From: Ceratopteris richardii
Lineage: Eukaryota; Streptophyta; Polypodiopsida; Polypodiales; Pteridaceae
Reading direction: 5' to 3'
DNA: 64,000 bases
Assembly (NCBI GenBank): GCA_020310875.1
Contig: CM035428.1
Span: 102,560,161-102,624,160, forward strand
Position numbers and translations under genes: made by a program. Under the pieces are notes generated by a model. That model was not told where the DNA came from. It did no database searches and saw only the letters and a list, made by a program, of their open reading frames with translations. Below are positions 10,487 through 20,822 of this stretch, piece by piece (within the stretch, counting starts at the first letter, position 1; each line of letters starts with the position of its first letter).

Positions 10487-11461
10487 ATATAGCATTCCTC
10501 ATTCCCAAAAGATGGTTTAGTTCGAGCTACTCAAAAATTGCAGCTTGTTCATAGTGATGTCTTTGGTCTTATCTAGACACCCTCTTTTGGAAATTATCTT
10601 TACTTCGTGACTTTCATTAATGATTTTTCCAAGCATGCATGGGTATATCCATTGAAAGCAAAGTCCGAAGTGTTTATGTGCTTCAAATACTTTTTGGTTT
10701 TGGCTTAAAATGTGTCATCATGTAAAATGGGCACCCTCCATTTTGATCGAGGGGGGAATATATTTCTTTTAACTTTAATACCTTTATGGTTGAATGTGGG
10801 ATAAAACATCAATGTATAGTTCCATATACACCTCATTAGAATGGAGTTGCTTAATGGAAAAACATGTCACTCATAGAGATGGCGAGGTGTATGGTCAAGA
10901 GTCAGGCTTTACCACATAGTTTCTAGCTTGAGGTTGTTATGTGTCCAGCATATGTACTTAAGAGGTATCCCACTAAAGCATTGAATTCTATCACTCCCTA
11001 GAGAGGCTTGGCATGGTTCTAAGCCATCTGTTACTCACCTGCATGTTTTTGGTTGTCTAGCATATGCATTAGTGCTTGAAAAAAAATGCAGGAAATTGGA
11101 TGATAAAGTAGTGAAATGTATTTTTGTTAGGTATAGTTCTGAAAGAAAAGGCTATCGTATGTATTATCCACAAACTAATTGCATTTTGGTTAGCCGTGAT
11201 GTTGTTTTTGTGGAAGATGCTATTGAGCCATTACTTTCATGTACTAAGGAGACATCAGTTAGCTCCGAAGACATGTATGACACTTTACTGCCTCTTTTTA
11301 TAGGTGAACAATCTATTTTTGTGGAAGATGCTATTCAGTCATTATTTTCATGTACTAAGGAGACATCAGTTAGCTCCGAAGACATGTATGACACTTTACT
11401 GCCTGTTTTTACAGGTGAACAATCTAGTGTGGTCCAAATGAGGCAACTTCTCAACCTTTAG
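10487..11461 (+). pseudogene. B1 integrase and linker
   Basis: Integrase remnants in several frames include GSVRAT-like LVRATQKLQLVHSDV, the Arg-Gly-Gly part of the second Asp motif near 10745, and the HQCIVPYTP region near 10810. An open stretch at 11072-11461 encodes the C-terminal phrase IFVRYSSERKGYRMYYPQ and a Ser/Thr-rich linker. The linker contains a 111-bp in-frame tandem duplication. Confidence 0.78.
11210..11431 (+). repeat. 111-bp in-frame tandem duplication
   Basis: Two copies start at 11210 and 11321 with gtggaagatgctatt. Each encodes 37 codons (VEDAI..., CTKETSVSSEDMYDTLLP, ...GEQS). The B4 and B2 linkers have one copy. The duplication keeps the frame. Confidence 0.93.
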
Positions 11462-11716
11462 AGGTTTCATGTGATGATGCAGATCATTCCATTTCTTATG
11501 CAGATTTACATGATGCACTTGTTGATGAGAGAGTTGATATTAAGGAGGCAAAAACTATGCGAAAATGACTGATGCAGACTTTGTGTGAGTGCAAATTAGA
11601 TGCAGCTCTATCATATCATACTCATTGTGGCTCTCATAGTGCTTCCTTTGCATGAGAATGAGAATGAGCCTGTTTCGTTTGATGAAGCACAAAATTCTGA
11701 AAATTAGAGGGCTGTT

Positions 11717-12245
11717 ATGCAATCAGAATATGATGCTATTATGAAAAATGGCACCTGGTCTTTATGTGACTTGCCTCTTGGCAAGAAGGCCATTGGCACT
11801 AAGTGGGTATACAAGTTGAAGTGTAAGTATGATGGGAGAGTTGACAGGTATAAGGCTAGGCTTGTTGCAAAGGGCTATGCTCAAGAAAGAAGCATTGATT
11901 TTGATGAGACCTTTTCTCCTACATGCCAAAATACTATTGTTCATAGCATCTGTGCACTTGCAACTCATCATGGTTGGAATGTACATTAGTTGGACATTAA
12001 AACTACATTTTGAATGGTGACTTGCATGCAAAAGTGTATGTTTTTTACCCCATGGATTTGTGCAAAAAGGAAATGAAAACCAAGTGTCCAGGTTCAAAAA
12101 GGCACTATATGGTTTGAAGAAAGCACCATGTGCTTAGTATGAAAAGATACATGCCTACTTGATTGTACATGTGCTTTTGATCATTGTTGTGTATGTTAAT
12201 GACATGCTGCTTACTGGTTGTGATGAGAAGCAACAATATTTAGGT
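11717..12245 (+). pseudogene. B1 reverse transcriptase, truncated
   Basis: The start of the copia RT domain: NGTWSLCDLP, GTKWVYKLK, RYKARLVAKGYAQE, IDFDETFSPT, then decayed LDIKT and LYGLKKAP. A decayed catalytic region near 12180-12210 reads IVVYVNDMLLTG, with YVDD changed to YVND. Sequence similarity to family B ends near 12245. Confidence 0.8.
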
Positions 12246-12399
12246 CATCATTAGTTGAACGAGAAATGGATCCAAACATGAAAACGATGCAAGAAGCTAG
12301 TTATGGACATTGTTCAAGAGATTGAGGAGTTTTAGAGCACCACTTTAGATAGCAAAAAGTAATGGTGCACGTATTGGGCATCCTTGCATACATCTTCAT

Positions 12400-13290
12400 G
12401 AGTTCCTTCTTTATGGAGTATTTTAGCCACACTAGAGTTCACTTTGATAGGGAGAGCCCCTTTCCTAACAGCTTCTTGCCAAAATTAATCCTAATAATGT
12501 AAGGATCAATGAAGTATTTTAGTACCTTTAAAAAGTCTTTAGGTATTCCATCTAATCTAAGGGTTTTTCTAAACTTGCATATGCTAGTAGATCCTTTGAT
12601 TTTATCAAGAGAGGGGGCGTTCTAGCCAAAATTATTTAGTGGAAGTAGAAGCCCTGACCTCCTATCTTTTGAGTGAAGCTTTGAGAAATAAGCTTTGATG
12701 TATACTTGCTTTTTTCCCATATAGCAAATTTGTCCTTAGCCATCGTCCTACATGAAGCTCTTTTACCCCTCGCTTTCATTCAATAATAATTCTGAAAATG
12801 TTGAATATCAGTCACATAATCATCCAAGTTGAAAGTGCAAAAATAATAGCCTCAAATCTGATTCTGATTGCATCCATGACTTGATTCAAGATTATTCAAG
12901 CCAGAGTTATATGTTGGAAATTCAATATAAATTCAGATGTAAATAGTTTGCAATGTTTGTAAGTATTTTGTAAATATAAAATTCACTAAGAAAAAGGGCA
13001 CAACAACCAATGATTTTGCACAAACTGAAAACCATAGGAATAATGTCTAGCTTGGAAGAAATATGATTCATCCCTTTGATTATTCTTCCAATTGATATCA
13101 GTTCATGCTTCAAGCATCTAATGCTAGAAAAATATGGTGGAGCAATTTTTGGTCCACCACTTATTTCTTGGTTCCCCAATAATCCATTATTCATTCTATT
13201 ATGTACCAACCAATTTAAGGCATCACTTGAGAAAGCAATAAGTTAAGGTGCAAATCTTGGATTCAAGTGCAACATGACATTCTTTGGGCT
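12400..13290 (-). pseudogene. LINE ORF2 (reverse transcriptase) fragments in R1
   Basis: On the minus strand, 13209-12922 reads a stretch with SSDALNWLVHNRMNNGLLGN (partly upstream), resembling the region after the LINE RT 'GCPLAPLLFA' motif. The stretch 12880-12400 resembles the linker before RT and RT motif 1 (compare ALPIKVNSN in R2). The order is scrambled relative to an intact LINE. Nothing is functional. Assignment rests on short motifs. Confidence 0.5.
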
Positions 13291-13345
13291 GCAATGATGC
13301 TTGAGTGACTAGAAATCCCATTGGTGAGTGCCTCGCGGGAGCCAT

Positions 13346-13369
13346 CTCTCTCTCTCTCTCTCTCTCTAA
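13346..13369. repeat. (CT)n microsatellite
   Basis: An uninterrupted tctctctct run. R2 has a short tctctctctc run at the corresponding place (about 16571). Confidence 0.9.
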
Positions 13370-13719
13370 CCAAACGACATTTTAAAGTTTAGTCCCATTT
13401 TTTTTAATGCATTTCTCATGACAATGAGAGCGGGCCACAACTCATACATAAAGAGTTTGAGCCATACACCCTAAAACGTGGTTGTGAAAGTTTCCCTATA
13501 CTTAACCTCATGACTAGAAGGGGCCATAATCAGTTGCACGAGCTATTGCGCATGAGGAGACTTGGTAAGGAAGATAGAAGCACGTGCACACATGATGGTC
13601 AATGCATGAAATGAAAAGGTCAAAAAAGCATGAAAAGGTCAAAGAAGTATGCAAGGTAAGTAAACCTACACACAAACACCTCTTAAAAACTAGTTCATGC
13701 AATCCAATGCACACAAAAA

Positions 13720-13860
13720 AAAACACACATATACATACATTGGAGCACACACACATACATGCATTTCATACATACATAAATACATACACTTACTTACTTA
13801 CATATATACATAAATAAATACATACTTGCATATATACGCAAATAAATACATACATAATTG
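13720..13860. repeat. CATA/CACA-rich simple repeat
   Basis: Overlapping acatacat and acacacat words without long perfect runs. Related tracts occur at 17540-17720 and 20280-20670. Confidence 0.85.
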
Positions 13861-13998
13861 CAAATTAATCCCTTGTTTCACCATTTAAGTAAACTTGCAT
13901 TTATCCACCTAGTTCATAAATCTAGGTCGTAGAATTTCACTTATGTCCAAACAATTAATCTTTCCGATCTAGCAGGTTTGGTAAATTCAAACACGTAC

Positions 13999-14000
<2 letters not shown>

Positions 14001-14057
<57 letters not shown>
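14001..14057. repeat. (TA)n microsatellite in R1
   Basis: A pure TA run of about 28 repeats. The matching place in R2 (17890-17905) has only a short catatatatg, so R1 has expanded here. Confidence 0.95.
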
Positions 14058-14060
<3 letters not shown>

Positions 14061-14330
14061 TGAAAATATTAGTTTTACATTATGTACAAAGGGCCTAAAT
14101 ACCAAATCCAATCAAGAGCATCTCAAAAACATCAATAAAGCATGTACAAATTCCTTCCCAAAGTTGCCAACTCAAGTCACTATAAATTTTTGCATATTCT
14201 AGGCTTCTCAAAAAGTGAAAATAGCCCACTTTGATTTACGATAAGAATTTAACCAATCATCATATGATGATGTTTTTTATTTTCTTTGGAAATCATACTC
14301 TTAAACTACAAAACAAGTTTTCAATGAAGA

Positions 14331-14777
14331 AGGGAGAGAATTTTTGAAAAGAACCCAACAATCCATGTGCATTTACAAGATGCATTTACTTCATTGGTAG
14401 TAATGTAGGAGTGGAAGCCTTACTTTTTATCTATCAATTACTCCCCGTTCCATCTAATACAAGACTTTTTCTAAAATTTCTCTAATCTCCTCTATTTAAT
14501 AAAGTATGCTTTTGTTTTCTTCTCACTTATTAATTATCGCTATTCATTAATCTTTCAATGATTAGAGTTTGTTCTTTTGTTTTCCATAGCCTAAGTTTTG
14601 TGATTTTTTTCTTAAGAGGAATTCGGGCCCAAGCTTAGTCTCCCTTGTTAAAATTGATTTTAAAAAAATGTTATAGTGAAGGGGCATAGTGCCCTTGAGA
14701 TCTCGTGTATCCCGTAGAGCAAGGGTAAGACAGCCCAAAGGCATAACAATAGTGACAACTAGGAGTTAGCATGAAAC
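14331..14777. other. Non-coding stretch, nothing recognised
   Basis: AT-rich sequence between R1 and a LINE fragment. One 60-codon reverse frame (14562-14744) has no motif I recognise. Confidence 0.4.
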
Positions 14778-14799
14778 CTATGTTTTACAGGGATTTATA

Positions 14800-15340
14800 G
14801 AGAAGGTTAACGAACTTATTGTCGTCCTCATGGGCGGTCCACTTACTTGATCTTGTTGTTTTCCAAGATGATAATCATATAGTGCCTGAATGAGGGGACC
14901 TCTTAAAATTCCATATTCTTCTACGTAAAAGGCCAAGAGATTTATCAATTGACCATTCTTTTGGATTGTTATCAAAGTTGGCCGCACATCTTTCTTTCCA
15001 TGTCTTCTAAAGCACTTCACCTTGTGATGGAATTCCACAAGGCAAAAGAGTAGCCTATCTCTTCTCCTAATAACATGTCTTTTGTTGATTTGACTCTATA
15101 AATAATCTTCACAAGAGCATGTGAGATCGAGTGACTCCTAGGGCACAAAAAAAAAAGAGGTGATAAATGTCTTCTCTATTAGAGAGGTAGTTTTTACACT
15201 ACTGAGGGGCCACATAGATTTTATTAGCTTTGAAAATCGCCCACATTCCTGAGTGGAGAATTTGCCACATAAGAACCAACTTTTTGTTTGCAATGAGAGG
15301 ATTCCACAAGTCCACAAACTTAAATTTCCATCTAATATAT
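14800..15340 (-). pseudogene. LINE zf-RVT-like C-terminal remnant
   Basis: On the minus strand, around 15320-15100, I read a decayed phrase with LWQILH, GMWAI, then HLFFFC. This resembles the zinc-finger domain at the C-terminus of plant LINE ORF2 (WRILH...G...HLFFxC). Several stops interrupt it. The assignment is tentative. Confidence 0.4.
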
Positions 15341-15439
15341 GGCTAGTTTAGACACCATCTCCTATTAAGGGAGATACCCTAGTCCAAGTGCTTCTTGAAA
15401 CCCAATGCCTTATCCATGGTTACTAAGCATCTAACCCTT

Positions 15440-15583
15440 GCCATGCCGAGGGTCTCACCTATGCATTGTGGTATATAAGGGGTTCCATGGGTACTAATCC
15501 TGCTTTCAGTTGTACTTTCAATTCATTCAAAGTAATCCGAAAAGATTAGGACTTACCCCAAACTTCTTTCCACAAAAAAAGAA
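15440..15583 (+). mobile_element. LINE 3' end with short poly(A)
   Basis: The phrase gttccatgggtactaatcc, then tgtactttcaattcattc, cccaaacttctttcca and an A-run match two other sites (17230-17360 and 36457-36560). Each ends in A residues. This is the usual shape of a 5'-truncated plant LINE 3' UTR. No TSD could be fixed here. Confidence 0.55.
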
Positions 15584-15585
15584 AT

Positions 15586-16157
15586 TTAAGGCATCACTTG
15601 AGATAGCAAAAAGTAAAAGTGCAAGTGGGCATCCTTGCATACATCTTCATGATTTCCTTCTTTATGGAGTACTTTAACCACATTAGAATTCACTTTGATA
15701 GGGAGGGCCCCTTTCCTAACAGCTGCTTGCCAAATTTCATCTAATCTAAGGATCAATGAAGTATTTGAGTTCCTTTGAAAAGCCTTTAGGTATTTCATCT
15801 AATCTAAGGGTTTTTCTAAACTTGCATATGCTAGTAGACTCTTTGATTTCATCAAGAGAGGGGGCGTTCTAGCCAAAACCTTGACATTCCCTAGCCCAAA
15901 TTATTTAGTGGAAGTAGAAACCCTGACCTCCTATCTTTTGAGTGAAGCTTTGAGAAATAAGCCTTGATGTAGCCTTGCTTCCTTCCCATATAGCAAATCT
16001 CCTCAGTCATCGTCCTACATGAAGCTCTTTTCCCCCTCGCTTTCATTCTATAATAATTCTGAAATTTTTGAATATCAAACACATAACCATCCAAGTTGAA
16101 AATGCAAAAATAATAGCCCTCAAATCTCATTTTCATTGCATCCATGACTTGATTCAA
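15586..16157 (-). pseudogene. LINE ORF2 linker and RT motif 1
   Basis: The minus strand opens with MDAMKMRFEGYYFCIFNLDG (linker upstream of RT). After a frame break it contains GALPIKVNSNVVKVLHKEG, matching plant LINE RT motif 1 (G-x-LP-x-x-[IV]N...K-x-G). In another frame, near 15600-15640, the phrase QGCPLALLLFAISSDALN matches RT motif 4. The palm between them is deleted. A forward A-run belonging to another LINE abuts it at 15577-15583. Confidence 0.65.
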
Positions 16158-16270
16158 GATTATTCAAGCCACAGTTATATGTTGGAAATTCAATATAAAT
16201 TCAGATGTAAATGGTTTGTAATGTTTGTAAATATGTGAATATGTTTGTAAGTATTTTGTAAATATAAAAT

Positions 16271-16561
16271 TCATTTAAAAAAAAAGGCACAACAACCAAT
16301 GGTTTTGCAGAAACCCAAAACCATAGGAATAATGTCTAGCTTGGAAGCAATATGATTCATCCCTTTGATTATTATTCTTGGTCGACCACTTATTTCTTGG
16401 TTCCCCAATAATCCGTTATTCATTGGATTATTCATTTTATTATGTACCAACCAATTTAAGGCATCACTTGAGAAAGCAATAAGTAAAGGTGAAAATCTTG
16501 TATTCAAGTGCAAAATGACATTCTTTGGGCTGCAATGATGCTTGAATGATAAGAAATCCAA
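16271..16561 (-). pseudogene. LINE RT motif 4 fragment in R2
   Basis: The open minus frame includes LIAFSSDALNWLVHNKMNN, which fits the region after GCPLAPLLFA in LINE RT. The next residues (GLLGNQEISG) are shared with R1. The expected FADDT catalytic box is absent. Confidence 0.5.
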
Positions 16562-17022
16562 TTGATGAGTGTCTCTCTCTCACAGACACACACACCAAAC
16601 GACAATTTAAAGTTTAGCCCCATTTTTCTTGATGCATTTCTCTTGACAATGAGAGCGGGCCACAATTCATACATAAAGAGCTTGAGCCATACACATTAAA
16701 ACGTGGTTGTGAAAGTTTCCCTCATGACTAGAAGGGGCCATAATAGTCGCTTCTTGCGCAAGAAAGATATGCACGAGCTATTACGCATGAGGAGACTTGG
16801 TTGGGAACATAGAAGCACGTGCACACATGATGGTCAATGCATGAAAAGTTCAAAGAAGCATGCAAGGTACGTATACCTACACACAAAGACCTCTTAAAAG
16901 CTAGGCCATGCAACCCAATGCACATAATTTATTAAAATAAATAAATAAATAAAATGGGCATTTCTCTTAGCTCAATAATCTCTCCGTGAGGCACATTTAC
17001 TGCATTCATTTGAAAGCATTTC

Positions 17023-17375
17023 AAATTTCCTGGGTAATTTCGATGACTCCCCTAAAAAGTGATCAATTGAGAAATCATTGTTCCTCCTTGACAAAAGGAT
17101 TGTCAACTGTAAGAAATCCCCCCCCCTTCAGGCATCATCGTGTACTCCTTTTGATCAATAACAAGCTTAAACCCAAGTGGGCCCCATATGAGGATGATGA
17201 GAGGGTGATTAACCTTCTTTGTAATGCCATCTAAGTTCCCCTGTTTTGTGGGATTTTGGGGGTCCCGTGGGCACTCGTCCCCTTCTCTTGTACTTTTCTT
17301 TATTTAATTCAAGTCCGGGAGAGTAAGCTAATGCCAAACTTCCTTTATATTAAAAAAAAAAAATTTCCTGGGTAA
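17023..17375 (+). mobile_element. 5'-truncated LINE with 15-bp target duplication
   Basis: The inserted sequence is about 17038-17360. It ends with a poly(A) run (17352-17363) and is flanked by AAATTTCCTGGGTAA at 17023-17037 and 17361-17375. It carries only a 3' fragment, with a (C)9 run near 17129 and a 3' UTR phrase shared with 15440-15583. Long TSD plus A-tail plus 5' truncation is the target-primed reverse transcription signature. Confidence 0.88.
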
Positions 17376-17379
17376 CATT

Positions 17380-17720
17380 ATCCATAGCCCCACTAGTGGT
17401 TTGGTCGAAAGAGCCATCTGTAGTCTAGTCAATACAAAAGTCAATAGATATGCAGTAGCACTGATAGTAGACCCATCGGTAGCACTTTTCATACCCACAT
17501 TGATACGTTAAAAAATACTCAAAAAATAATCACATACATAAATTACATACATATATACATACACACGTACATAACTACATACATAAATGCATACATAAAT
17601 ATATACACATACACACACAGATACACATAACATATACATACATTAGGAGCACATACATGCATTCCATACATACGCTTACTTACTTACATATATACATTAA
17701 TAAATACATACTTGCATACA
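17380..17720. repeat. Degenerate repeats and CATA-rich tract
   Basis: Around 17390-17510 short words such as gtagcac and atcggtag recur. From 17530 to 17720 the sequence is a mixture of cataca and acacac words. No coding signal. Confidence 0.6.
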
Positions 17721-18389
17721 TTCCTAAATAAATACATACATAATTGCAAATTAATCCCTTGATTCACCATGTAAGTAAACTTGCATTTATCCACATAGTC
17801 CATACATCTAGTTCGTAGAATTTCACTTGTCCCCAAAGAATTCATCTTTCCAATCTAGCAGGTTTGGTACATTCAAAAACGTACCAAAATAATGCATATA
17901 TATGAAAATATAAGTTTTACATTATCTACAAAAGCCTAAATACCAATTCCAATCAATACCATCTCAAAGACGTGAATAAAGCATGTTTTAAAATGCCCTC
18001 CCAAAGTTGCCAATTGAACTTATTATAAATTTTTGCATATTCTAGCCTTGTCGAAAAGTGAAAACAGCCCACTTTGATTCACCATAAGAATTTAACCAAT
18101 CATCATATGATGATGATGATGATTTCCATTTTCCTTGGAAATACATGCCTTGCAGAATCAAAGCATACTCTTAAACTACAAAATAAACCTTCAATGAAGA
18201 ATGGAGAATTTTTTTGAAAAGAACCCAACAATCCACGCGCATTTGCAAGATGCACCTTACTTATTACATGTTAATCCAGCTTTTTATCTTGCAGCTAGAC
18301 ATTGACAGTGGCCAAAATTTTGGGATGCACAAAAAAAAGGGAAGCATAAGTAAGAGATGTCTAAATTTCCCTCTACTTCCAAGTCCACC

Positions 18390-18763
18390 TTAGTTGATCA
18401 GATTTCATAGACACACATATGCAGAGGATAGTGCAGAAACAAAATCTTACAAAAGTACTTAGAGAATAGAAAGAGACAAGAGACTTGTCACCAGATTGGG
18501 TACAATCTCCCCCACATACTCAGTGTAATGCACGACTCTATCAGAGCATGTGTATTTATAGGTATTTTTTATTACATCCTGAATAGAAGATACATGAAGG
18601 CAGTGCTTCAAAAAGCATGCGTTTACAAAAATTTGCTTTATTTACAAAATTGTCTACAAGAAACTAAGAATTATGCCCACCACATGCAAGAGAGATGACT
18701 CTCCTCCCAACCAAATGCCTCTATTATATTATGCAAATATGTGAGTGCAATTCAGCCCCAACA
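18390..18763 (-). repeat. Possible solo LTR (reverse)
   Basis: On the minus strand this begins TGTTGGGGCTG and has a TATA-like cctataaatacac (near 18545-18557) and an AATAAAG-like signal, as in an LTR. I could not fix the other end or find target duplications, so it may be another repeat. Confidence 0.35.
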
Positions 18764-19030
18764 TCAGTATAAGAGTTGATATACACATAGATACAATAAC
18801 ATCGGTATAAGCATTGGTGCAAGCACTAGTAGATGTGATGATAATAGACCAATATAATCGGTATAAGCATCGATATGGATGCTAGTATATTTTTTCCAGT
18901 ATAGGCATCGATCTCTATCTACAAACAAACATTATAATCAATCATATGTGTTTGAGTATCGAAATTGATGCTATAAGCACCAAAATGTCCTTCGGCAAAA
19001 GCATCGGTATAAGCGTCGGTATGTCACTCG
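18764..19030. repeat. Degenerate 'atcggtataagcat' repeats
   Basis: Variants of atcggtataagcatcg recur at irregular spacing, for example near 18800, 18860, 18905 and 19000. It looks like a decayed minisatellite. Confidence 0.65.
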
Positions 19031-19261
19031 ACATATCGTCGCCTATACCGATGACCATATCTGCAAAAATTCTTTTGGGCAGAGTGTGATGTCTCTTGTT
19101 GTAGCAACATTACCATGTTGTTGTGTAGCAAAAGACAATACACTCTACCTTTTAAAAAAAACCAAGTACATGTAACACGTACTCTAGTGGTTGCCAATTT
19201 AGGGTTTAGATTATAGGCAACCAAAACATGATTTGATAAAGCAAAACACATTGTCAAACAT

Positions 19262-19515
19262 AAAAGAGGTATGTAGGAGTAGAATGAACCATGAACCATG
19301 TACAAAAGAGATATTCCATTAATGAACCATGTACAAAAGAGATATATATTCCATAAATGAACCATGTACAAAAGTGTGGCAAACCACTACCATATATGAG
19401 CCAAATACAAAATGTGGCAAACCAGTACCACATTTGAACCAAATACAAAATTGTGATGCATCATTGTTATATATGAGCCGAATACAAAATTGTGGCACAC
19501 CACTGCCATACACAT
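19262..19515. repeat. Tandem minisatellite, ~38-bp period
   Basis: Two related unit types follow one another. First come aaccatgtacaaaagagat units (about 19286-19370). Then come units of the form gtggcaaaccactaccata followed by tgagccaaatacaaaa. The second type occurs about four times with substitutions. Both strands stay open through it, which is a product of the repeat. Confidence 0.85.
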
Positions 19516-19623
19516 GCTCAGAGGGATCAAAACATCTATATCTGCTTTCCTCCAATGAAATGAGACAAATTGACATGATATTTATAAACAACAACTAAAA
19601 AACACAAAACCAAGTTTATAAGC

Positions 19624-20082
19624 TCACCTCATCGCAGATGCTCCCATGAAATGTTTGCACCATATCCCTCCAAGTCCTCCAACAATGCAACCGATCCATG
19701 ATGATATCCATAAGCCTCCTTTGATTGTGTCAAAGGATGATCCACTACCAACTCTTGCAAGAAATATGCAAAATCTTGGATCAACATACATGACGTGCTC
19801 AACAAAAGCAAATTCAATCATCAAAACGATACTTAAAAACTCGTGGCACATAGTGTCATACCCACTGCTACCCAAATGTGATGCTCTGAGCATATCTAGA
19901 TGTGTGGCCACCACATCTTGCTGCTGATGATATCGGTCAACAGTCTGCTGCTGCTCATCACGAATCATCTCCCACTCCTTAGCGTCTAAAAACTTCCAAC
20001 GAGTGTTGCATAACCGATGATCCGAAAAGAAAAAAAAGTTGGAGTCACATAAAAGATGGTCTACGTCACTAATGTGATGCAA
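19624..20082 (-). CDS. Unrecognised open frame, 152 codons
   Basis: The longest open frame between R2 and R3. It starts MHHISDVDHLLCDSNFFFFS and has a polar part with DEQQQTVDRYHQQQDVV, followed by a more hydrophobic C-terminal half. I recognise no domain. The repeat-rich surroundings and missing promoter or intron signals make a real gene unlikely. It may be a decayed transposon ORF. Confidence 0.2.
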   Translation of the reverse strand: MHHISDVDHLLCDSNFFFFSDHRLCNTRWKFLDAKEWEMIRDEQQQTVDRYHQQQDVVATHLDMLRASHLGSSGYDTMCHEFLSIVLMIEFAFVEHVMYVDPRFCIFLARVGSGSSFDTIKGGLWISSWIGCIVGGLGGIWCKHFMGASAMR

Positions 20083-20269
20083 CTAAGTACCATTGCTAGT
20101 TGCATCGCAATGTAAGAACACACCTACCAATGTTGGCAACTACTTGTGAGGCAAAAAGATTGCATAAGCAATGTGCTCAAAATACAAAAAGAAAGGATTT
20201 CTCGTATGGGGATCAAGAGTGAGAGAGAGAAAGAGAGAGAGCGAGAGCAAGAAGCAATCACAGAGTACG

Positions 20270-20560
20270 AGCTTGTACCCGTGTATACAAGTACATAAAC
20301 ATATACACACACCCATACACTCACACACATACACATACACACACACATAAAGTCACATACACACATGTACGTACACATGCATACACACACATACACATAC
20401 ACACATATATATACACATGCATACACACACATACACATACACACATACACATACTCACATACACACATAGAAACACACACACATACACTCACATGCACAC
20501 ATACACTCACATGCACACATACACATACATACACACAGATACACATACACATATACATAC
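20270..20560. repeat. CA-rich simple repeat
   Basis: Long (CA)n and (CATA)n mixture, acacatacacatac, with interruptions. The long Cys/Val/Met-rich and His/Thr-rich frames on both strands arise from it. Confidence 0.95.
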
Positions 20561-20822
20561 ATTAGGAGCACGCATACATACATGCATTCCATACATACAC
20601 TTACGTACCTACATATATACATTAATAAATACATACTTGCATACATTCCTAAATAAATACATACATAATTGCAAATTAATCCCTTGATTCACCATGTAAG
20701 CAAACTTGCATTTATCCACATAGTCCATACATCTAGTTCGTAGAATTTCACTTGTCCCCAAAGAATTCATCTTTCCAATCTAGCAGGTTTGGTACATTTA
20801 AACACATACCAAAATAATGCAT
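20526..20822. repeat. Composite repeat R3 (partial)
   Basis: Nearly identical to 17630-17890 of R2, including cattaggagcac, aattgcaaattaatccct and ctagcaggtttggtacatt. It stops abruptly at about 20822, where copia B3 sequence begins. Confidence 0.9.

Larger units (their letters stand above)
8486..12245 (+). mobile_element. Decayed copia element B1 (after nested insertion)
   Basis: Continuation of the family B copy whose LTR starts at 1766. LTR sequence (8486 to about 8596, with ttttttccctctttagg) runs straight into mid-gag (taaggatgcttgggatac). The LTR end, primer site and gag start are therefore deleted. Gag, zinc knuckle, protease, integrase and partial RT follow in copia order with many stops and frameshifts. 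The copy ends in RT near 12245; RNase H and the 3' LTR are missing. Two internal duplications and a tandem array are annotated separately. Confidence 0.88.
12336..14330. repeat. Composite repeat R1
   Basis: This block is collinear with 15595-18270 (R2). Shared in order are LINE RT fragments, a (CT)n tract, a gagcgggccac segment, a cacgtgcacacatgatgg segment, (CATA)n tracts, an aattgcaaattaatccctt segment, and a catcatatgatgatg segment. R1 lacks the extra block and LINE insertion of R2. It has no intact ORF. Confidence 0.8.
15595..18270. repeat. Composite repeat R2
   Basis: The second copy of the block at 12336-14330. It holds an additional ~600-bp segment (about 16930-17520), including a LINE with clean target duplications. 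Its right half (17630-17890) is almost identical to R3 at 20526-20822. Confidence 0.8.

Noticed and set aside
15577..15583. Intact LINE with TSD at this poly(A)
   Set aside because: No matching target duplication could be found upstream, and the same junction occurs at 36560, so it is a copied composite.
20124..20646. Cys/Val/Met-rich and His/Thr-rich frames
   Set aside because: These are translations of the (CA)n/(CATA)n tract and shift with it; no independent coding evidence.
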